From Haloferax prahovense DSM 18310 (GTDB taxonomy: Archaea; Halobacteriota; Halobacteria; Halobacteriales; Haloferacaceae): a stretch of DNA of 64,000 nucleotides. Below are positions 8,916-17,948 of this stretch, one piece after another (positions within the stretch are counted from its first letter, which is position 1; each line of letters begins with the position of its first letter). The stretch spans positions 52,135 through 116,134 of the forward strand of contig NZ_AOLG01000047.1 in NCBI RefSeq assembly GCF_000336815.1, written 5' to 3'. A program made the position numbers and the translations under genes. The notes below the pieces were generated by a model. The model was given only the letters and a program-made list of their open reading frames with translations. It was not told the DNA's origin and made no database searches.

Positions 8916-9092
8916 AGCGAGTCCGAACAGCGACACGCGCACCAGTGTGTGTCCTGTGGCATCAACATCGCCGGCATGAGCGCGGCGACGTTCAAGTGCC
9001 CCGACTGTGGCCAGGAGATTTCGCGTTGTTCCAAGTGCCGCAAGCAGAGCAACCTCTACGAGTGCCCCGACTGCGGATTCATGGGTCCATAA
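8913..9092 (+). CDS. zinc-finger micro-protein with four C(P)XCG motifs, HVO_2753 type
   Basis: A 59-aa protein with four cysteine pairs: CVSCG (12-16), CPDCG (29-33), CSKC (39-42) and CPDCG (51-55), enough for two zinc sites. Length and layout match the H. volcanii protein HVO_2753, for which an NMR structure with two zinc fingers and a biofilm/swarming phenotype have been described (from memory). It lies 2 nt before the aEF-1beta gene and shares its promoter, so it is probably tied to translation, like the RNA-binding zinc-ribbon proteins of other archaea. Confidence 0.93.
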   Translation: MSESEQRHAHQCVSCGINIAGMSAATFKCPDCGQEISRCSKCRKQSNLYECPDCGFMGP

Positions 9093-9094
9093 TC

Positions 9095-9361
9095 ATGGGA
9101 AAAGTAGCTGCTAAAATCAAGGTCATGCCGAACAGCCCCGAGCTCGACCTCGACAACCTCGAGGACGCGCTCGAAGACTCCCTGCCCGAGGGTGCGAAAA
9201 TCAAGGGCTTCGAACGCGACGACGTCGCGTTCGGACTCGTCGCCCTCCTGCCGACGGTCATCGTCCCCGACGACGCCGGTGGCACCGAGGCCGTCGAAGA
9301 GGCGTTCATCGAAGTCGAAGGCGTCGAGAGCGTCTCCGTCGAGAACGTCGGCCGTATCTGA
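9095..9361 (+). CDS. ef1b: elongation factor 1-beta (aEF-1beta)
   Basis: An 88-aa protein matching the C-terminal guanine-exchange domain of eukaryotic EF-1beta; in archaea this is the entire protein and it recharges aEF-1alpha with GTP. Visible family segments are [17 protein letters not shown] at the N-terminus and [22 protein letters not shown] at the C-terminus. Start ATG 9095 follows the zinc-finger gene by two bases, so the two form an operon. Confidence 0.95.
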   Translation: MGKVAAKIKVMPNSPELDLDNLEDALEDSLPEGAKIKGFERDDVAFGLVALLPTVIVPDDAGGTEAVEEAFIEVEGVESVSVENVGRI

Positions 9362-9418
9362 ACTGACGACCGACCTTTTTCGAAGTCCCGTCCCCGGAGC
9401 GACCGCGTTCGACCGCCG

Positions 9419-9676
9419 TCAGCGGCGCTCCATGAAGTAGACGCCGAGGACGACGCCGAACGTGAGCCCGAGCATCACGCCGATGGCCAGGGAGTCGCCG
9501 ATGACGCCCGCGACGCCGCCGAGAAGGAAGCCGATGGCCAGCCCGATACCGAACTGCTCGGCGCTGTGGCTCGACCCCTCGTGGTCGTCGGAATCGACCA
9601 TCACACGGTCGGTCGGTTCGGCGTAGCTCTGTCGCTGTACGGACTCCGCGCTCAGGGTGACTGACTCCTGGGACAT
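9419..9676 (-). CDS. small two-helix membrane protein, unknown
   Basis: An 85-aa protein. Residues 1-40 are polar and acidic; from about residue 42 two glycine-rich hydrophobic helices follow (GIGLAIGFLLGGVAGVIGDSL and AIGVMLGLTFGVVLGVYF), ending in MERR. The Gly-x3-Gly pattern suggests tight helix packing. I do not recognise a named family. Convergent with the aEF-1beta gene, and followed on its own strand by a separate transcription unit. Confidence 0.7.
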   Translation of the reverse strand: MSQESVTLSAESVQRQSYAEPTDRVMVDSDDHEGSSHSAEQFGIGLAIGFLLGGVAGVIGDSLAIGVMLGLTFGVVLGVYFMERR

Positions 9677-9795
9677 ACCTCATTATTCATCGTGCTATTC
9701 AATAACCCTTACTCGCGTTCTCAACTTTCGACAACGGCCGGTGCGCGAGGGCGCTCGAGAGCGCGTGAAGACGAGTCGAAGCGGACTTCGACGCC

Positions 9796-10956
9796 TCAGA
9801 ACGCCGCGTCGAACGCCCGCTGCAGGTCGGTCTTCATGTCGTCGATGTGCTCGATGCCGACGGAGACGCGGACGAGGCCGTCGGTGAGACCCGCTTCGAG
9901 TCGCTCCTCGCGGGGGATGGCCGCGTGGGTCATCGCCGCGGGCTGTTCGATGAGGCTCTCGACGCCACCGAGGCTCTCGGCGAGCGTGAACACTTCGGTC
10001 TCCTCGACGACGGTCGAGGCCTGTTCGAGCGAGCCGTCGAGTTCGAACGAGAGCATCCCACCGAAGTCGTCCATCTGCTCGGCCGCGAGGTCGTGCTGCG
10101 GGTGCGAGTCGAGACCGGGGTAGAACACCTCGGAGACCGCCTCGTGGTCGTCGAGCCACGCGGCGAGTTCGCGGGCGTTGTCGCAGTGGCGGTCCATTCG
10201 AACCGGGAGCGTCTTCGTCCCGCGGAGGACGAGGAAGCAGTCGAACGGCGAGGGCGTCGCGCCGACGGAGTTCTGGTAGAACGCTATCTCCTCGTCTAAC
10301 TCCGCGTCGTCGGTGACGAGCGCGCCGCCGACGACGTCGGAGTGACCCCCGAGGTACTTCGTCAACGAGTGCGAGACGATGTCCGCGCCGTGGTCGAGCG
10401 GGCGCTGGAGATACGGCGTGGCGAAGGTGTTGTCGACGGCGCACAGCGCGTCGACCTCGTGGGCGATGTCAGCGAGCGCCTCGATGTCGTTGACGCGCAT
10501 GAGCGGGTTCGTCGGCGTCTCGACCCACACGAGTTCGGTCCCGTCGCGGACGGTGTCGCGGACGGCGTCGTGGTCGGTGGTGTCGACGAAGTCGAACTCG
10601 AGGTCGTACTTCTCGTAGACCTGCGTGAAGATGCGGTGGGTGCCGCCGTAGACGTCGTTGCCGGCGACGACGTGGTCGCCCGCTTCGAGGAGGTTGAGAA
10701 CGGTGTTTATCGCGCCCATCCCCGAGGAGAAGGCGCGGCCGTGCGAGCCGTGTTCGAGCGCCGCGAGGTTCGATTCGAGGTCGGTTCGTGTCGGGTTCCC
10801 CGTGCGGGAGTACTCGTATCCGCGGTGGTCACCCGGCCCGTCTTGGGCGTACGTCGAGTTCGCGTAGATGGGCGTCATGAGCGCCCCCGTCTCCTCGTCG
10901 GGCTCCTGTCCCGCGTGGATGGCGCGCGTCTCGATGCGTCGCTCGTCTTCGGACAT
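9796..10956 (-). CDS. cystathionine gamma-synthase/lyase family PLP enzyme
   Basis: A 386-aa Cys/Met-metabolism PLP-dependent enzyme. The Schiff-base lysine is in [13 protein letters not shown] (about residues 198-210), the cofactor-phosphate region is [15 protein letters not shown], and [18 protein letters not shown] and the C-terminal [19 protein letters not shown] are family blocks. Members make cystathionine from O-acyl-homoserine or cleave it; sequence alone does not separate the two. ATG 10956 is preceded by CTTAA at about -26 on its strand, consistent with a leaderless mRNA. It is divergent from rpl21e. Methionine synthesis continues with the MetE pair at 15.2 kb. Confidence 0.9.
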   Translation of the reverse strand: MSEDERRIETRAIHAGQEPDEETGALMTPIYANSTYAQDGPGDHRGYEYSRTGNPTRTDLESNLAALEHGSHGRAFSSGMGAINTVLNLLEAGDHVVAGNDVYGGTHRIFTQVYEKYDLEFDFVDTTDHDAVRDTVRDGTELVWVETPTNPLMRVNDIEALADIAHEVDALCAVDNTFATPYLQRPLDHGADIVSHSLTKYLGGHSDVVGGALVTDDAELDEEIAFYQNSVGATPSPFDCFLVLRGTKTLPVRMDRHCDNARELAAWLDDHEAVSEVFYPGLDSHPQHDLAAEQMDDFGGMLSFELDGSLEQASTVVEETEVFTLAESLGGVESLIEQPAAMTHAAIPREERLEAGLTDGLVRVSVGIEHIDDMKTDLQRAFDAAF

Positions 10957-11079
10957 ACGAGAAGCGCCGCGCCGACTCGGGTTAAGTCCGTCCCTCCCGC
11001 ACGACCACGCGGGGGACACACACGCGCGGTTCGTAACGTGCAATTTATAATGGCGACGCAAGTATTCGTTCTCACGACT

Positions 11080-11370
11080 ATGCCGAGCTCCAACGGTCCG
11101 ATGAAGGGGACGCGAGGAAAGCTCTCGAACAAGCCGCGCGAGCGCGGCACTTCGCCGCCGCAGCGCGCTATCGCGGAATTCGAGGAGGGCCAGAAGGTCC
11201 ACCTCAACATCGACCCGAGCGTTCGCGAGGGTCGTTTCCACCCGCGCTTCAACGGTCTCACCGGTGAAGTCACCGGGAAGCAGGGCCGCGCGTTCAAGGT
11301 CCAGATCAACGACGGCGGCAAAGAGAAGACGGTCATCGTCCGTCCCGCTCACCTGCGCGCCCAGCAGTAA
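11080..11370 (+). CDS. rpl21e: ribosomal protein eL21
   Basis: A 96-aa ribosomal protein with the archaeal/eukaryotic eL21 features [21 protein letters not shown] and [22 protein letters not shown]. The ATG at 11080 gives the usual length; TTTATAA at 11044-11050 is the TATA box, leaving a leader of about 7 nt. It is followed after 3 nt by rpoF, a pairing conserved in archaea. Confidence 0.96.
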   Translation: MPSSNGPMKGTRGKLSNKPRERGTSPPQRAIAEFEEGQKVHLNIDPSVREGRFHPRFNGLTGEVTGKQGRAFKVQINDGGKEKTVIVRPAHLRAQQ

Positions 11371-11373
11371 GCG

Positions 11374-11730
11374 ATGACCATCTTCAAAGAAAAGCTCGAC
11401 GAGGAGTATCTGACGACCTCCGAGGTCAAGGAACTGCTCGCCGAGGTTGAGGCGGAACGCGCCGCCGACGAAGAGCGCGAGATGCGCTACGAACTGGCCC
11501 GTGCGATAGAACACGTCAACCGGTTCGCCCACCTCGACCCCGAGGAATCTCGCGAACTCGTCGAGGAGCTCGCCGAGCTCGAGAAGGTCGACGGTCCGAC
11601 CGCCATCAAAATCGCGGACCTCCTCCCGCAGTCGCGCGACGAACTTCGCGCGGTGTTCGCCCAGCAGCGCTACGCGCTCTCGGGCGACGAACTCGACGAA
11701 ATCCTCAACGTCGTCGCGAAGTACGTCTGA
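11374..11730 (+). CDS. rpoF: RNA polymerase subunit F (Rpb4 homologue)
   Basis: A 118-aa protein of the Rpb4/RpoF family, which with RpoE forms the stalk of archaeal RNA polymerase. Helical HRDC-like C-terminal half: LADLLPQSRDELRAVFAQQRYALSGDELDEILNVV-type sequence. It follows rpl21e by 3 nt and precedes the DUF655 gene, an arrangement (L21e-RpoF-DUF655-RsmA) found in many archaea. Confidence 0.95.
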   Translation: MTIFKEKLDEEYLTTSEVKELLAEVEAERAADEEREMRYELARAIEHVNRFAHLDPEESRELVEELAELEKVDGPTAIKIADLLPQSRDELRAVFAQQRYALSGDELDEILNVVAKYV

Positions 11731-11783
11731 CCGCGTGACAGCGCGGCCAACTATTTAAATATCGGCTCGCCGTAACTACTGGC

Positions 11784-12377
11784 ATGACACGTACGGAGAG
11801 CGGTGACGCCGACGCCACGACCGAGTACGTCGTCGTACTCGACGTACTCCGCCACGGGCGTCAAGGAGACGACCGACGGCGCTTCGACGCGGCACCCATC
11901 GCGTACGCGCTCAGAGAGTCCGATTTCCGTCTCCTCGAGTTGACCCTCGTCGAAGACGCCGACGTGAGCATCGGCGACCGGCTCGTCGTCTCACCGGTCG
12001 CCGACCGCGAGCTGATTCAGTCCGTCGAAGAACTCTCGTACGGCGACCTCTCGAACACGGCGACGGCCGAAGTCGACTACGTCGTCGAGGACATCGTCGA
12101 GGCCGACGAACGGCGGTTCGTGGACTTCTACAACGACGCACAGCCCATCACACTGCGGCTCCACCAGCTCAACTTGCTTCCCGGCATCGGGAAGAAGCTC
12201 CGCGACAAGATTCTCGAATCGCGTAAGCGGCAGGGACCGTTCGAGTCGTTCGAAGACCTCGAAGAACGAGTCTCCGGGCTTCACCGCCCGAAGGAGGTCA
12301 TCGTCGAGCGCATCCTCGACGAACTCCGCGACAACGACGTGAAGTACAAGACGTTCGTCGGACGCGACGGGCGGTAG
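11784..12377 (+). CDS. DUF655 family protein (putative RNA/DNA-binding)
   Basis: A 197-aa protein of the archaeal DUF655 family: an N-terminal OB-like part beginning EYVVVLDVLRHGR and a C-terminal helix-hairpin-helix region LNLLPGIGKKLRDKILESRKRQGPF (about 135-160). The hairpin suggests nucleic-acid binding. Family members are nearly always encoded between rpoF and rsmA, pointing to RNA metabolism. TATTTAAATA around 11752-11761 places transcription start just before the ATG. Confidence 0.88.
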   Translation: MTRTESGDADATTEYVVVLDVLRHGRQGDDRRRFDAAPIAYALRESDFRLLELTLVEDADVSIGDRLVVSPVADRELIQSVEELSYGDLSNTATAEVDYVVEDIVEADERRFVDFYNDAQPITLRLHQLNLLPGIGKKLRDKILESRKRQGPFESFEDLEERVSGLHRPKEVIVERILDELRDNDVKYKTFVGRDGR

Positions 12378-12419
12378 CGGAACGGGACTTTTACCCGCTC
12401 CCGCACGATACCTCTCCCA

Positions 12420-13283
12420 ATGACGAGCGACGGCAGCGAACAGGTCCGCGGGGCCGGCGCGCGCGACCCGGACGCCCTCATCCGGCGGGCGGGCGCTCGC
12501 GGGAACCCGGACCACGACCAGCACTTCCTCGTCGACGACCGCGTCGTCGACCGCATCCCGACGTACCTCCCCGAGGACGCGGACCGCTCGCACGTCCTCG
12601 AAATCGGCGGCGGACCGGGCGTCCTCACGGACCGACTGCTCGGCGTCGCCGACCGCGTGACCGTCGTCGAACAGGACCGGACGTTCGCCGAGCACCTGCG
12701 CCGCGAGTTCGCCGACGAGGTCGAAGCGGGACGGCTCACCGTCGTCGAGGGCGACGCGCTCGAGGTCGACCTGCCCGAGTTCACCGCGTGCGTCTCGAAC
12801 CTCCCGTACGGCATCTCCTCGGAGATTTCGTTCCGGTTGCTCCCCCGCGGGAAGCCGCTGGTGTTGATGTTCCAAAAGGAGTTCGGCGAGCGGATGGCCG
12901 CCGAGTCGGGCACCTCGGAGTACGGCCGCCTCTCGGTGAGCACCCAGCACTACGGCGACGTCGAGGTCTGCGAGCACGTCCCCCGCGAGGCGTTCGACCC
13001 CAAGCCGGCGGTCCAGAGCGTCGTCGTCCGCATCACGCCGCGCGACCCAGAGTACGAGGTCGAAGACGAGGCGTTCTTCCTCGACTTCGTGAAGGCGCTG
13101 TTCACCCAGCGACGGAAGACCATCAGAAACGGCATCCGAAACACGGCGCACATCTCCGGGCTGTCGGACCCCGAAGCGGTCGTCGAGGCGGCCGACGAGG
13201 ACGTGCTCCGAAAGCGCGCCGGCAACATGGCTCCCGCGGAGTTCGCCGAACTCGCGGAACTCGCCGCGTCGGTCGGCCGGTAA
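12420..13283 (+). CDS. rsmA: 16S rRNA dimethyladenosine transferase
   Basis: A 287-aa KsgA/Dim1-family SAM methyltransferase that dimethylates two adjacent adenines in the 3' hairpin of 16S rRNA. Motif I is EIGGGPGVLTDRLL (about 61-74), motif II VVEQDRTF, and the catalytic NLPYGISSE (motif IV) is at about residues 127-135. The N-terminus DQHFLVDDRVVDRI is typical. Probable TATA CTTTTA at about 12388. Last known partner of the rpoF-DUF655 cluster. Confidence 0.95.
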   Translation: MTSDGSEQVRGAGARDPDALIRRAGARGNPDHDQHFLVDDRVVDRIPTYLPEDADRSHVLEIGGGPGVLTDRLLGVADRVTVVEQDRTFAEHLRREFADEVEAGRLTVVEGDALEVDLPEFTACVSNLPYGISSEISFRLLPRGKPLVLMFQKEFGERMAAESGTSEYGRLSVSTQHYGDVEVCEHVPREAFDPKPAVQSVVVRITPRDPEYEVEDEAFFLDFVKALFTQRRKTIRNGIRNTAHISGLSDPEAVVEAADEDVLRKRAGNMAPAEFAELAELAASVGR

Positions 13284-13292
13284 CCTAACTCC

Positions 13293-14519
13293 ATGATACG
13301 CCCCGCGCTCGCCGTGACCCTCTCTCGTCTCGCTTCCACCGGCACGCCCCTCCAGAGCGACACGGTTCTCGACATCGCGTCGCTGTTCCCGACGTTCGAA
13401 CTCCGCGTCGCCGCGAGCCTCCTCGTGACCGTCGCCGTCGTCGCCGTCTGGCGGCTCGGCGCGCGGCTCCACGACAAGGAGGTCGACGCCGTCTCGATGC
13501 CAGTGTGGCACCTCTCGGTGACGGTGCTCCGACTCGTCGTCGTCGCCGGCGGCGGGGCGTTCGTCTTCGCGGTCTGGTCGCTGTCGGGCGACATCGGCAC
13601 GATTTCGACGCAGTACGACCTCAACAGGCAGACGTTCGTCCGCATCGCGCTGTCGGCGGCGTTCGTCGTCGGCGCGTACGTCCTCACGAGCGTCCTCGGT
13701 CGGTTCATCGGCGAGATTGCGAGCACGCGCCCGGAGATTTCCGACCACCAGCGCGAAATCATCTACCGCATCGCGCAGGTGACGACCTACCTCGCCACGC
13801 TCGCGGTCATTCTCGGTATCTGGCGGGCCGACCTCGGCGGCTTCCTCGTCGGCGCTGGCTTCCTCGGTATCGTGGTCGGGATGGCCGCGAGACAGACTCT
13901 CGGCGCGCTCATCGCGGGCTTCGTCATCATGTTCTCCCGGCCGTTCGAAATCGGCGACTGGGTCGAAGTCGGCGACCACGAGGGCATCGTCACCGAAATC
14001 ACGGTCGTGAACACGCGCATCCAGACGTTCGACGGCGAGTTCGTGATGATTCCGAACGACGTGGTGAGTTCAGAGAGCCTCGTCAACCGGAGCCGAAAGG
14101 GTCGACTCCGCCTCGACGTCGAGGTCGGCGTCGACTACGAGACCGACATCGACCACGCCGCGGACGTGGCGCAGGCGGCGGTGGAGGACCTCGACGAGGT
14201 GCTCTCGGTGCCGAAGCCGCAGGTCGTCGCCAAGCGGTTCGACGACTCCGCGGTCGTCCTCGGGGTTCGCCCGTGGATAGACCGCCCGAGCGCCCGCCGG
14301 TGGTGGCGCGCCCGCACGGCGACCATCTCGGCCGTCCACGAGGCGTTCGCGGAGGAAGATATCACCATCCCGTTCCCGCAGCGCGCGCTGTCCGAGCGCG
14401 ACCCCTCGGGGCCGATTCCCCTCACCGATACGCGGCCCGAAGCGAGCCCCGAAGCCGACGGCGGCGTCGAGGGCGGCGATGGCGGCGCCTCGACTGGTTC
14501 CAAGGAGGCCGACGAATGA
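13293..14519 (+). CDS. mscS: mechanosensitive ion channel, MscS family
   Basis: A 408-aa membrane channel protein. Four or five hydrophobic segments lie in the first 200 residues; the pore helix region is LGGFLVGAGFLGIVVGMAARQTLGALIAGF followed by the MscS beta-domain signature EIGDWVEVGDHEGIVTEITVVNTRIQTFDGEFVMIPN. The C-terminus is a soluble acidic tail. Such channels release solutes on osmotic downshock. It starts 10 nt after rsmA and overlaps the next methyltransferase gene by 4 nt. Confidence 0.9.
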   Translation: MIRPALAVTLSRLASTGTPLQSDTVLDIASLFPTFELRVAASLLVTVAVVAVWRLGARLHDKEVDAVSMPVWHLSVTVLRLVVVAGGGAFVFAVWSLSGDIGTISTQYDLNRQTFVRIALSAAFVVGAYVLTSVLGRFIGEIASTRPEISDHQREIIYRIAQVTTYLATLAVILGIWRADLGGFLVGAGFLGIVVGMAARQTLGALIAGFVIMFSRPFEIGDWVEVGDHEGIVTEITVVNTRIQTFDGEFVMIPNDVVSSESLVNRSRKGRLRLDVEVGVDYETDIDHAADVAQAAVEDLDEVLSVPKPQVVAKRFDDSAVVLGVRPWIDRPSARRWWRARTATISAVHEAFAEEDITIPFPQRALSERDPSGPIPLTDTRPEASPEADGGVEGGDGGASTGSKEADE

Positions 14520-15112
14520 CCGACCTCGCCGAGCGCCGCGGGATGAACACCTCGGTCTATCAGCCCGCGGAGGACTCTGGACTGCTCGCGCAGGCCGCGG
14601 TCGGGCGCGTCTCGGGACGCGTCCTCGAAGTCGGCACCGGCTCGGGCTGGGTCGCAGAACAACTCGCGACGAAGACCGACGCCGACGTGGTCGCGAGCGA
14701 CCTCAACCCCCACGCCTGCCGGCAGGCGGCCGAGCGGGCCGCAGCCATCCGCGCCGAGGGCGGCCGCGGCTTCGAGGTCGTTCGCGGGAGCCTCGTCGAA
14801 CCGTTCCGCGACGACGCCTTCGACGCGGTGGCGTTCAACCCGCCGTACCTTCCCGAGGATCTCGAAGCCGCGCGCGACGACTGGATGGAAGTCGCGCTCA
14901 CCGGCGGCGAGGACGGCCGCGAAATCATCGACCCATTCCTCGACACGGTCGGCCGGATCCTCAAGCCCGGCGGGACCGTCTTCCTCCTCGTGAGTAGCTT
15001 CACCGGCTACGACGAGGTGCTCGCCCGCGCCGAGGCGAACGGCTTCGGCCACGAGGTCGTCGTCCAGGAGTCGTACCCCTACGAGACGCTCACGGTGCTC
15101 GCGTTGGAATAA
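14516..15112 (+). CDS. HemK2-like class I methyltransferase
   Basis: A 198-aa SAM-dependent methyltransferase. Motif I is EVGTGSGWVAEQLA (about 38-51) and the substrate motif is NPPYLPED (about 104-111), which marks enzymes acting on Asn/Gln side chains or bases. The short length and lack of an extra N-terminal domain resemble HemK2/Mtq2, which methylates the GGQ glutamine of release factor aRF1. ATG 14516 overlaps the mscS stop (ATGA) and follows AAGGAGG. The neighbourhood with rsmA supports a role in translation. Confidence 0.85.
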   Translation: MTDLAERRGMNTSVYQPAEDSGLLAQAAVGRVSGRVLEVGTGSGWVAEQLATKTDADVVASDLNPHACRQAAERAAAIRAEGGRGFEVVRGSLVEPFRDDAFDAVAFNPPYLPEDLEAARDDWMEVALTGGEDGREIIDPFLDTVGRILKPGGTVFLLVSSFTGYDEVLARAEANGFGHEVVVQESYPYETLTVLALE

Positions 15113-15171
15113 CCAATGCGCATATGTTGATACAGGAAATATTATAGTCCGTCATTTCTTAGCCAGGAGTG

Positions 15172-16179
15172 ATGACTGAACTCGTCTCGACGACACCGGG
15201 ACTGTATCCCCTCCCGGATTGGGCGAAACAGGAGCTTTCCGACCTCAAGGGCCACCAGAAACACGACCTCATCTCCGGTAACGAGGGCGCAGATATCGTG
15301 AGCGCGTACGACCGCGCTCGCGAGGAAGTCGTCTCCGAACAGACTGACGCCGGCCTCGACCGCGTCGTCGAGGGGCAACTCCGCTGGGACGACATGCTCG
15401 CACACCCGCTTACGGTCCACGAGAACGTCGAGACCGGCGGTATCGTCCGCTACTACGACAACAACAACTTCTACCGCGACCCGCAGGTCCGCGGCGAACT
15501 CACCTTCTCCGGCGACGTCGCGGCCGAACTCGACGCCACCGCCGACCTCCTCGGCGACGAGTCGCTGCAGGCGGTCCTCCCCGGCCCGTACTCGCTTTCG
15601 GACCTCGCGACCGACGAGTACTACGGCGACGAGGCCGACTTCCTCGACGCTGTGAGCGAGTTCCTCGCCGGCGAGGTAGACGCCTTCCCGGAACACGAGA
15701 CGCTGTTCCTCCTCGAACCCTCGCTCGTGTTCTCGCCGCCGGGCGAAGACGTCGACGACCGCGTCCCCGAGGCCATCTCCGCCGTCTCCGACGCGACCGA
15801 CGCCGACGTAGTCGTCCACACCTACTGGGGCGCGCTCGACGAGAAGGTCTACGCGCACCTCATGGACGCCGACGTGGACGCCATTGGCTTCGACTTCGTC
15901 GCCGGCGACCGCGACCAGACGCTCTACAACATCAACGAGTACGGTACGAAAGACGACATCGCCCTGGGTCTCGTCGACGGCCAGAACACGCTGGTCGAAG
16001 ACCCCGAGACGGTCCGCGAGCGCGTCGAGTGGACCCTCGACCAGGTCCAGAGCCAGACGTTCGACACCGCCTACGTGACCTCCAACACCGAACTGTTCTA
16101 CCTGCCCGAGAACCGCGCGACGGAGAAACTCGCCGCCCTCGCGGCCGCCACCGAGGACGAACTGGAGGTGGAAGCATGA
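15172..16179 (+). CDS. MetE-like protein, N-terminal partner without zinc ligands
   Basis: A 335-aa TIM-barrel protein of the cobalamin-independent methionine synthase superfamily. It has the fold hallmarks YPLPDWAKQELSDLKG, DRVVEGQLRWDDM, LPGPYSLS and a final ENRATEKLAALAAA, but contains no cysteine at all: the place of the usual HVC motif reads VHTYWG and the C-terminal Cys motif is absent. It cannot bind the catalytic zinc in the normal way. It overlaps the second MetE-like gene by 4 nt, so the two probably form a heteromeric enzyme. A GTG three bases earlier is an alternative start; a TATTATAG box lies near 15140-15147. Confidence 0.85.
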   Translation: MTELVSTTPGLYPLPDWAKQELSDLKGHQKHDLISGNEGADIVSAYDRAREEVVSEQTDAGLDRVVEGQLRWDDMLAHPLTVHENVETGGIVRYYDNNNFYRDPQVRGELTFSGDVAAELDATADLLGDESLQAVLPGPYSLSDLATDEYYGDEADFLDAVSEFLAGEVDAFPEHETLFLLEPSLVFSPPGEDVDDRVPEAISAVSDATDADVVVHTYWGALDEKVYAHLMDADVDAIGFDFVAGDRDQTLYNINEYGTKDDIALGLVDGQNTLVEDPETVRERVEWTLDQVQSQTFDTAYVTSNTELFYLPENRATEKLAALAAATEDELEVEA

Positions 16180-17249
16180 GCCGCGACGCCGAGAACCGCG
16201 AGCAGTTCCGCCCCGAGGCCCACGACAACGAGCACTTCCTGCTCACCACCGTCGTCGGCTCCTACCCGAAGCCCAAGTGGCTCAACCGCGCCAACGACCT
16301 CGCGGAGGACCCCGACTCCAAGTTCACCCAGGAGCACCTCCACGAGGCCCACGACGACGCCTGCCGCGTCATCACCAACGAGCACGAGCGCTCCGGCCTC
16401 GACACCGTCGTCGACGGCGAGATGCGCCGCGAGGAGATGGTCGAGTACTTCGCCCACCGCATCCCCGGCTACGAGTTCAACGGCCCGGTGAAGGTGTGGG
16501 GTCACAACTACTTCGACAAGCCCTCTGTCGTCGGCGAGGTCGAGTACGACGAGCCGTGGCTGGTCGACGAGTTCGAGTTCACGAGCGACGTGGCCTCCAA
16601 GCCCGTCAAGGTGCCCATCACGGGCCCGTACACGCTGGCTAGCTGGTCGTTCAACGAGCACTACGACTCCGAGGCCGACCTCGCGTACGCGCTGGCCGAC
16701 CTCGTCAACGAGGAGATCGAACAACTCGTCGAGGCGGGCGCGACCTACATCCAGATCGACGAGCCCGCGCTGGCGACGACGCCGGACGACCACGCCATCG
16801 TCGGCGAGTGTCTCGAACGCATCGTCGCGGGCGTCCCCGACGAGGTCCGTATCGGCCTCCACGTCTGTTACGGCGACTACTCCCGTATCTACCCCGAACT
16901 CAACGACTACCCCATCGACGAGTTCGACGTGGAACTCTGCAACGGCGGTTACGAGCAGATAGACGTGTTCACCGACCCCGAGTTCGAGCCGGACCTCGCG
17001 CTCGGCGTCGTCGACGTTCACACCGCCGAAGTCGAGACTGTCGAGGAGATTAAGGAGAACATCAAGCAGGGTCTGAAGGTCGTCCCGCCGGAGAAACTCA
17101 CCGTCTCCCCCGACTGCGGCGTGAAGCTCCTCCCCCGCGAGGTCGCCTACCAGAAGATGGAGAACATGGTCAAAGCCGCCCGCGAGGTCGAAGCCGAACT
17201 CGACGCCGGCGAAATCGACCTCGACGCGTCCGTCCCGCAGGCCGACTGA
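16176..17249 (+). CDS. metE: cobalamin-independent methionine synthase, catalytic subunit
   Basis: A 357-aa protein equal to the C-terminal catalytic half of bacterial MetE. Zinc-binding residues are visible in GLHVCYGDY (His and Cys, about residues 228-236) and in SPDCGVKLLP (Cys, about 310). The N-terminal TTVVGSYPKP is the family hallmark. Archaeal core MetE proteins use corrinoid proteins or other methyl donors in place of polyglutamylated folate. Start ATG 16176 overlaps the previous gene by 4 nt. Confidence 0.9.
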   Translation: MSRDAENREQFRPEAHDNEHFLLTTVVGSYPKPKWLNRANDLAEDPDSKFTQEHLHEAHDDACRVITNEHERSGLDTVVDGEMRREEMVEYFAHRIPGYEFNGPVKVWGHNYFDKPSVVGEVEYDEPWLVDEFEFTSDVASKPVKVPITGPYTLASWSFNEHYDSEADLAYALADLVNEEIEQLVEAGATYIQIDEPALATTPDDHAIVGECLERIVAGVPDEVRIGLHVCYGDYSRIYPELNDYPIDEFDVELCNGGYEQIDVFTDPEFEPDLALGVVDVHTAEVETVEEIKENIKQGLKVVPPEKLTVSPDCGVKLLPREVAYQKMENMVKAAREVEAELDAGEIDLDASVPQAD

Positions 17250-17409
17250 GCGGCTGAGTGTCCGAGCGACCGAACAACTCACGGCTCGTCTTTTTTGTCC
17301 GTATCGAACTCCAGAGTCGCAGACTCCCATCGCGTTCTCGCCGTCGTGAGTGTCTCCCCGTTCTGTACGTGAAATAAATGTTAACATACATCATAGCGTA
17401 TCGCTCGGT

Positions 17410-17922
17410 ATGGGCACCGAATCAGTCGCACCGGAACGGACGAACGTCGAACTGTGCCGCCGATACATCGAGGAGTTCGTCAACGAGGGGGACGCGGCGG
17501 CGGCAGAGGAGTTGGTCCACGAGGACGTCGTCACTCACCAGTTGGGCGTCGACGTCGACAGAGTGGGAAGAGACGCGCTGGTCGACCAGATACTCGGCTT
17601 CCGCGGGGCGGTCCCCGACTGGCACCTCGCTGTCGAAGACGCGGTCGGCGAGGGCGACCGGGTGATGATGCGGCTCACGGCGCGGGGAACGCCGCAGGAG
17701 CCGTGGGGTAACCTCGTCCCGACCGGGAAGTCGTTCGAGCAACCGGCGTTCTTCGTCTTCCGGCTCGAAGACGGCCGCATCGCCGAGCAGTGGAACCTGG
17801 TGAACCTGATGGGAATCGCGCGCCAACTCGGGTTGCTTCCGCCGGGGCCGCGGGTCGTCGCCAAACTGGCGGCCCGGCGGATTCGGTCGCGCCTCGGCGG
17901 CGGGCGACGACGACGCGCCTGA
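17410..17922 (+). CDS. SnoaL-like ester cyclase family protein
   Basis: A 170-aa NTF2/SnoaL-fold protein: CRRYIEEFVNEGDAAAAEELVHEDVVTHQ is the usual N-terminal helix-cone start, followed by DQILGFRGAVPDWHLAVEDAV, GNLVPTGKSFEQPAFFVFRLEDGRIAEQWNLVN. Residues after about 135 form a basic tail. Family proteins include polyketide cyclases and many uncharacterised small enzymes, so function is open. Start at ATG 17410 is where similarity begins. It stands alone. Confidence 0.8.
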   Translation: MGTESVAPERTNVELCRRYIEEFVNEGDAAAAEELVHEDVVTHQLGVDVDRVGRDALVDQILGFRGAVPDWHLAVEDAVGEGDRVMMRLTARGTPQEPWGNLVPTGKSFEQPAFFVFRLEDGRIAEQWNLVNLMGIARQLGLLPPGPRVVAKLAARRIRSRLGGGRRRRA

Positions 17923-17948
17923 CAACCCGCCAGTACTGGTCGCGCGAA

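Noticed and set aside
11991..13979. 662-codon minus-strand frame opposite DUF655, rsmA and mscS
   Set aside because: Shadow of three real genes that have clear motifs, operon spacing and promoters on the plus strand.
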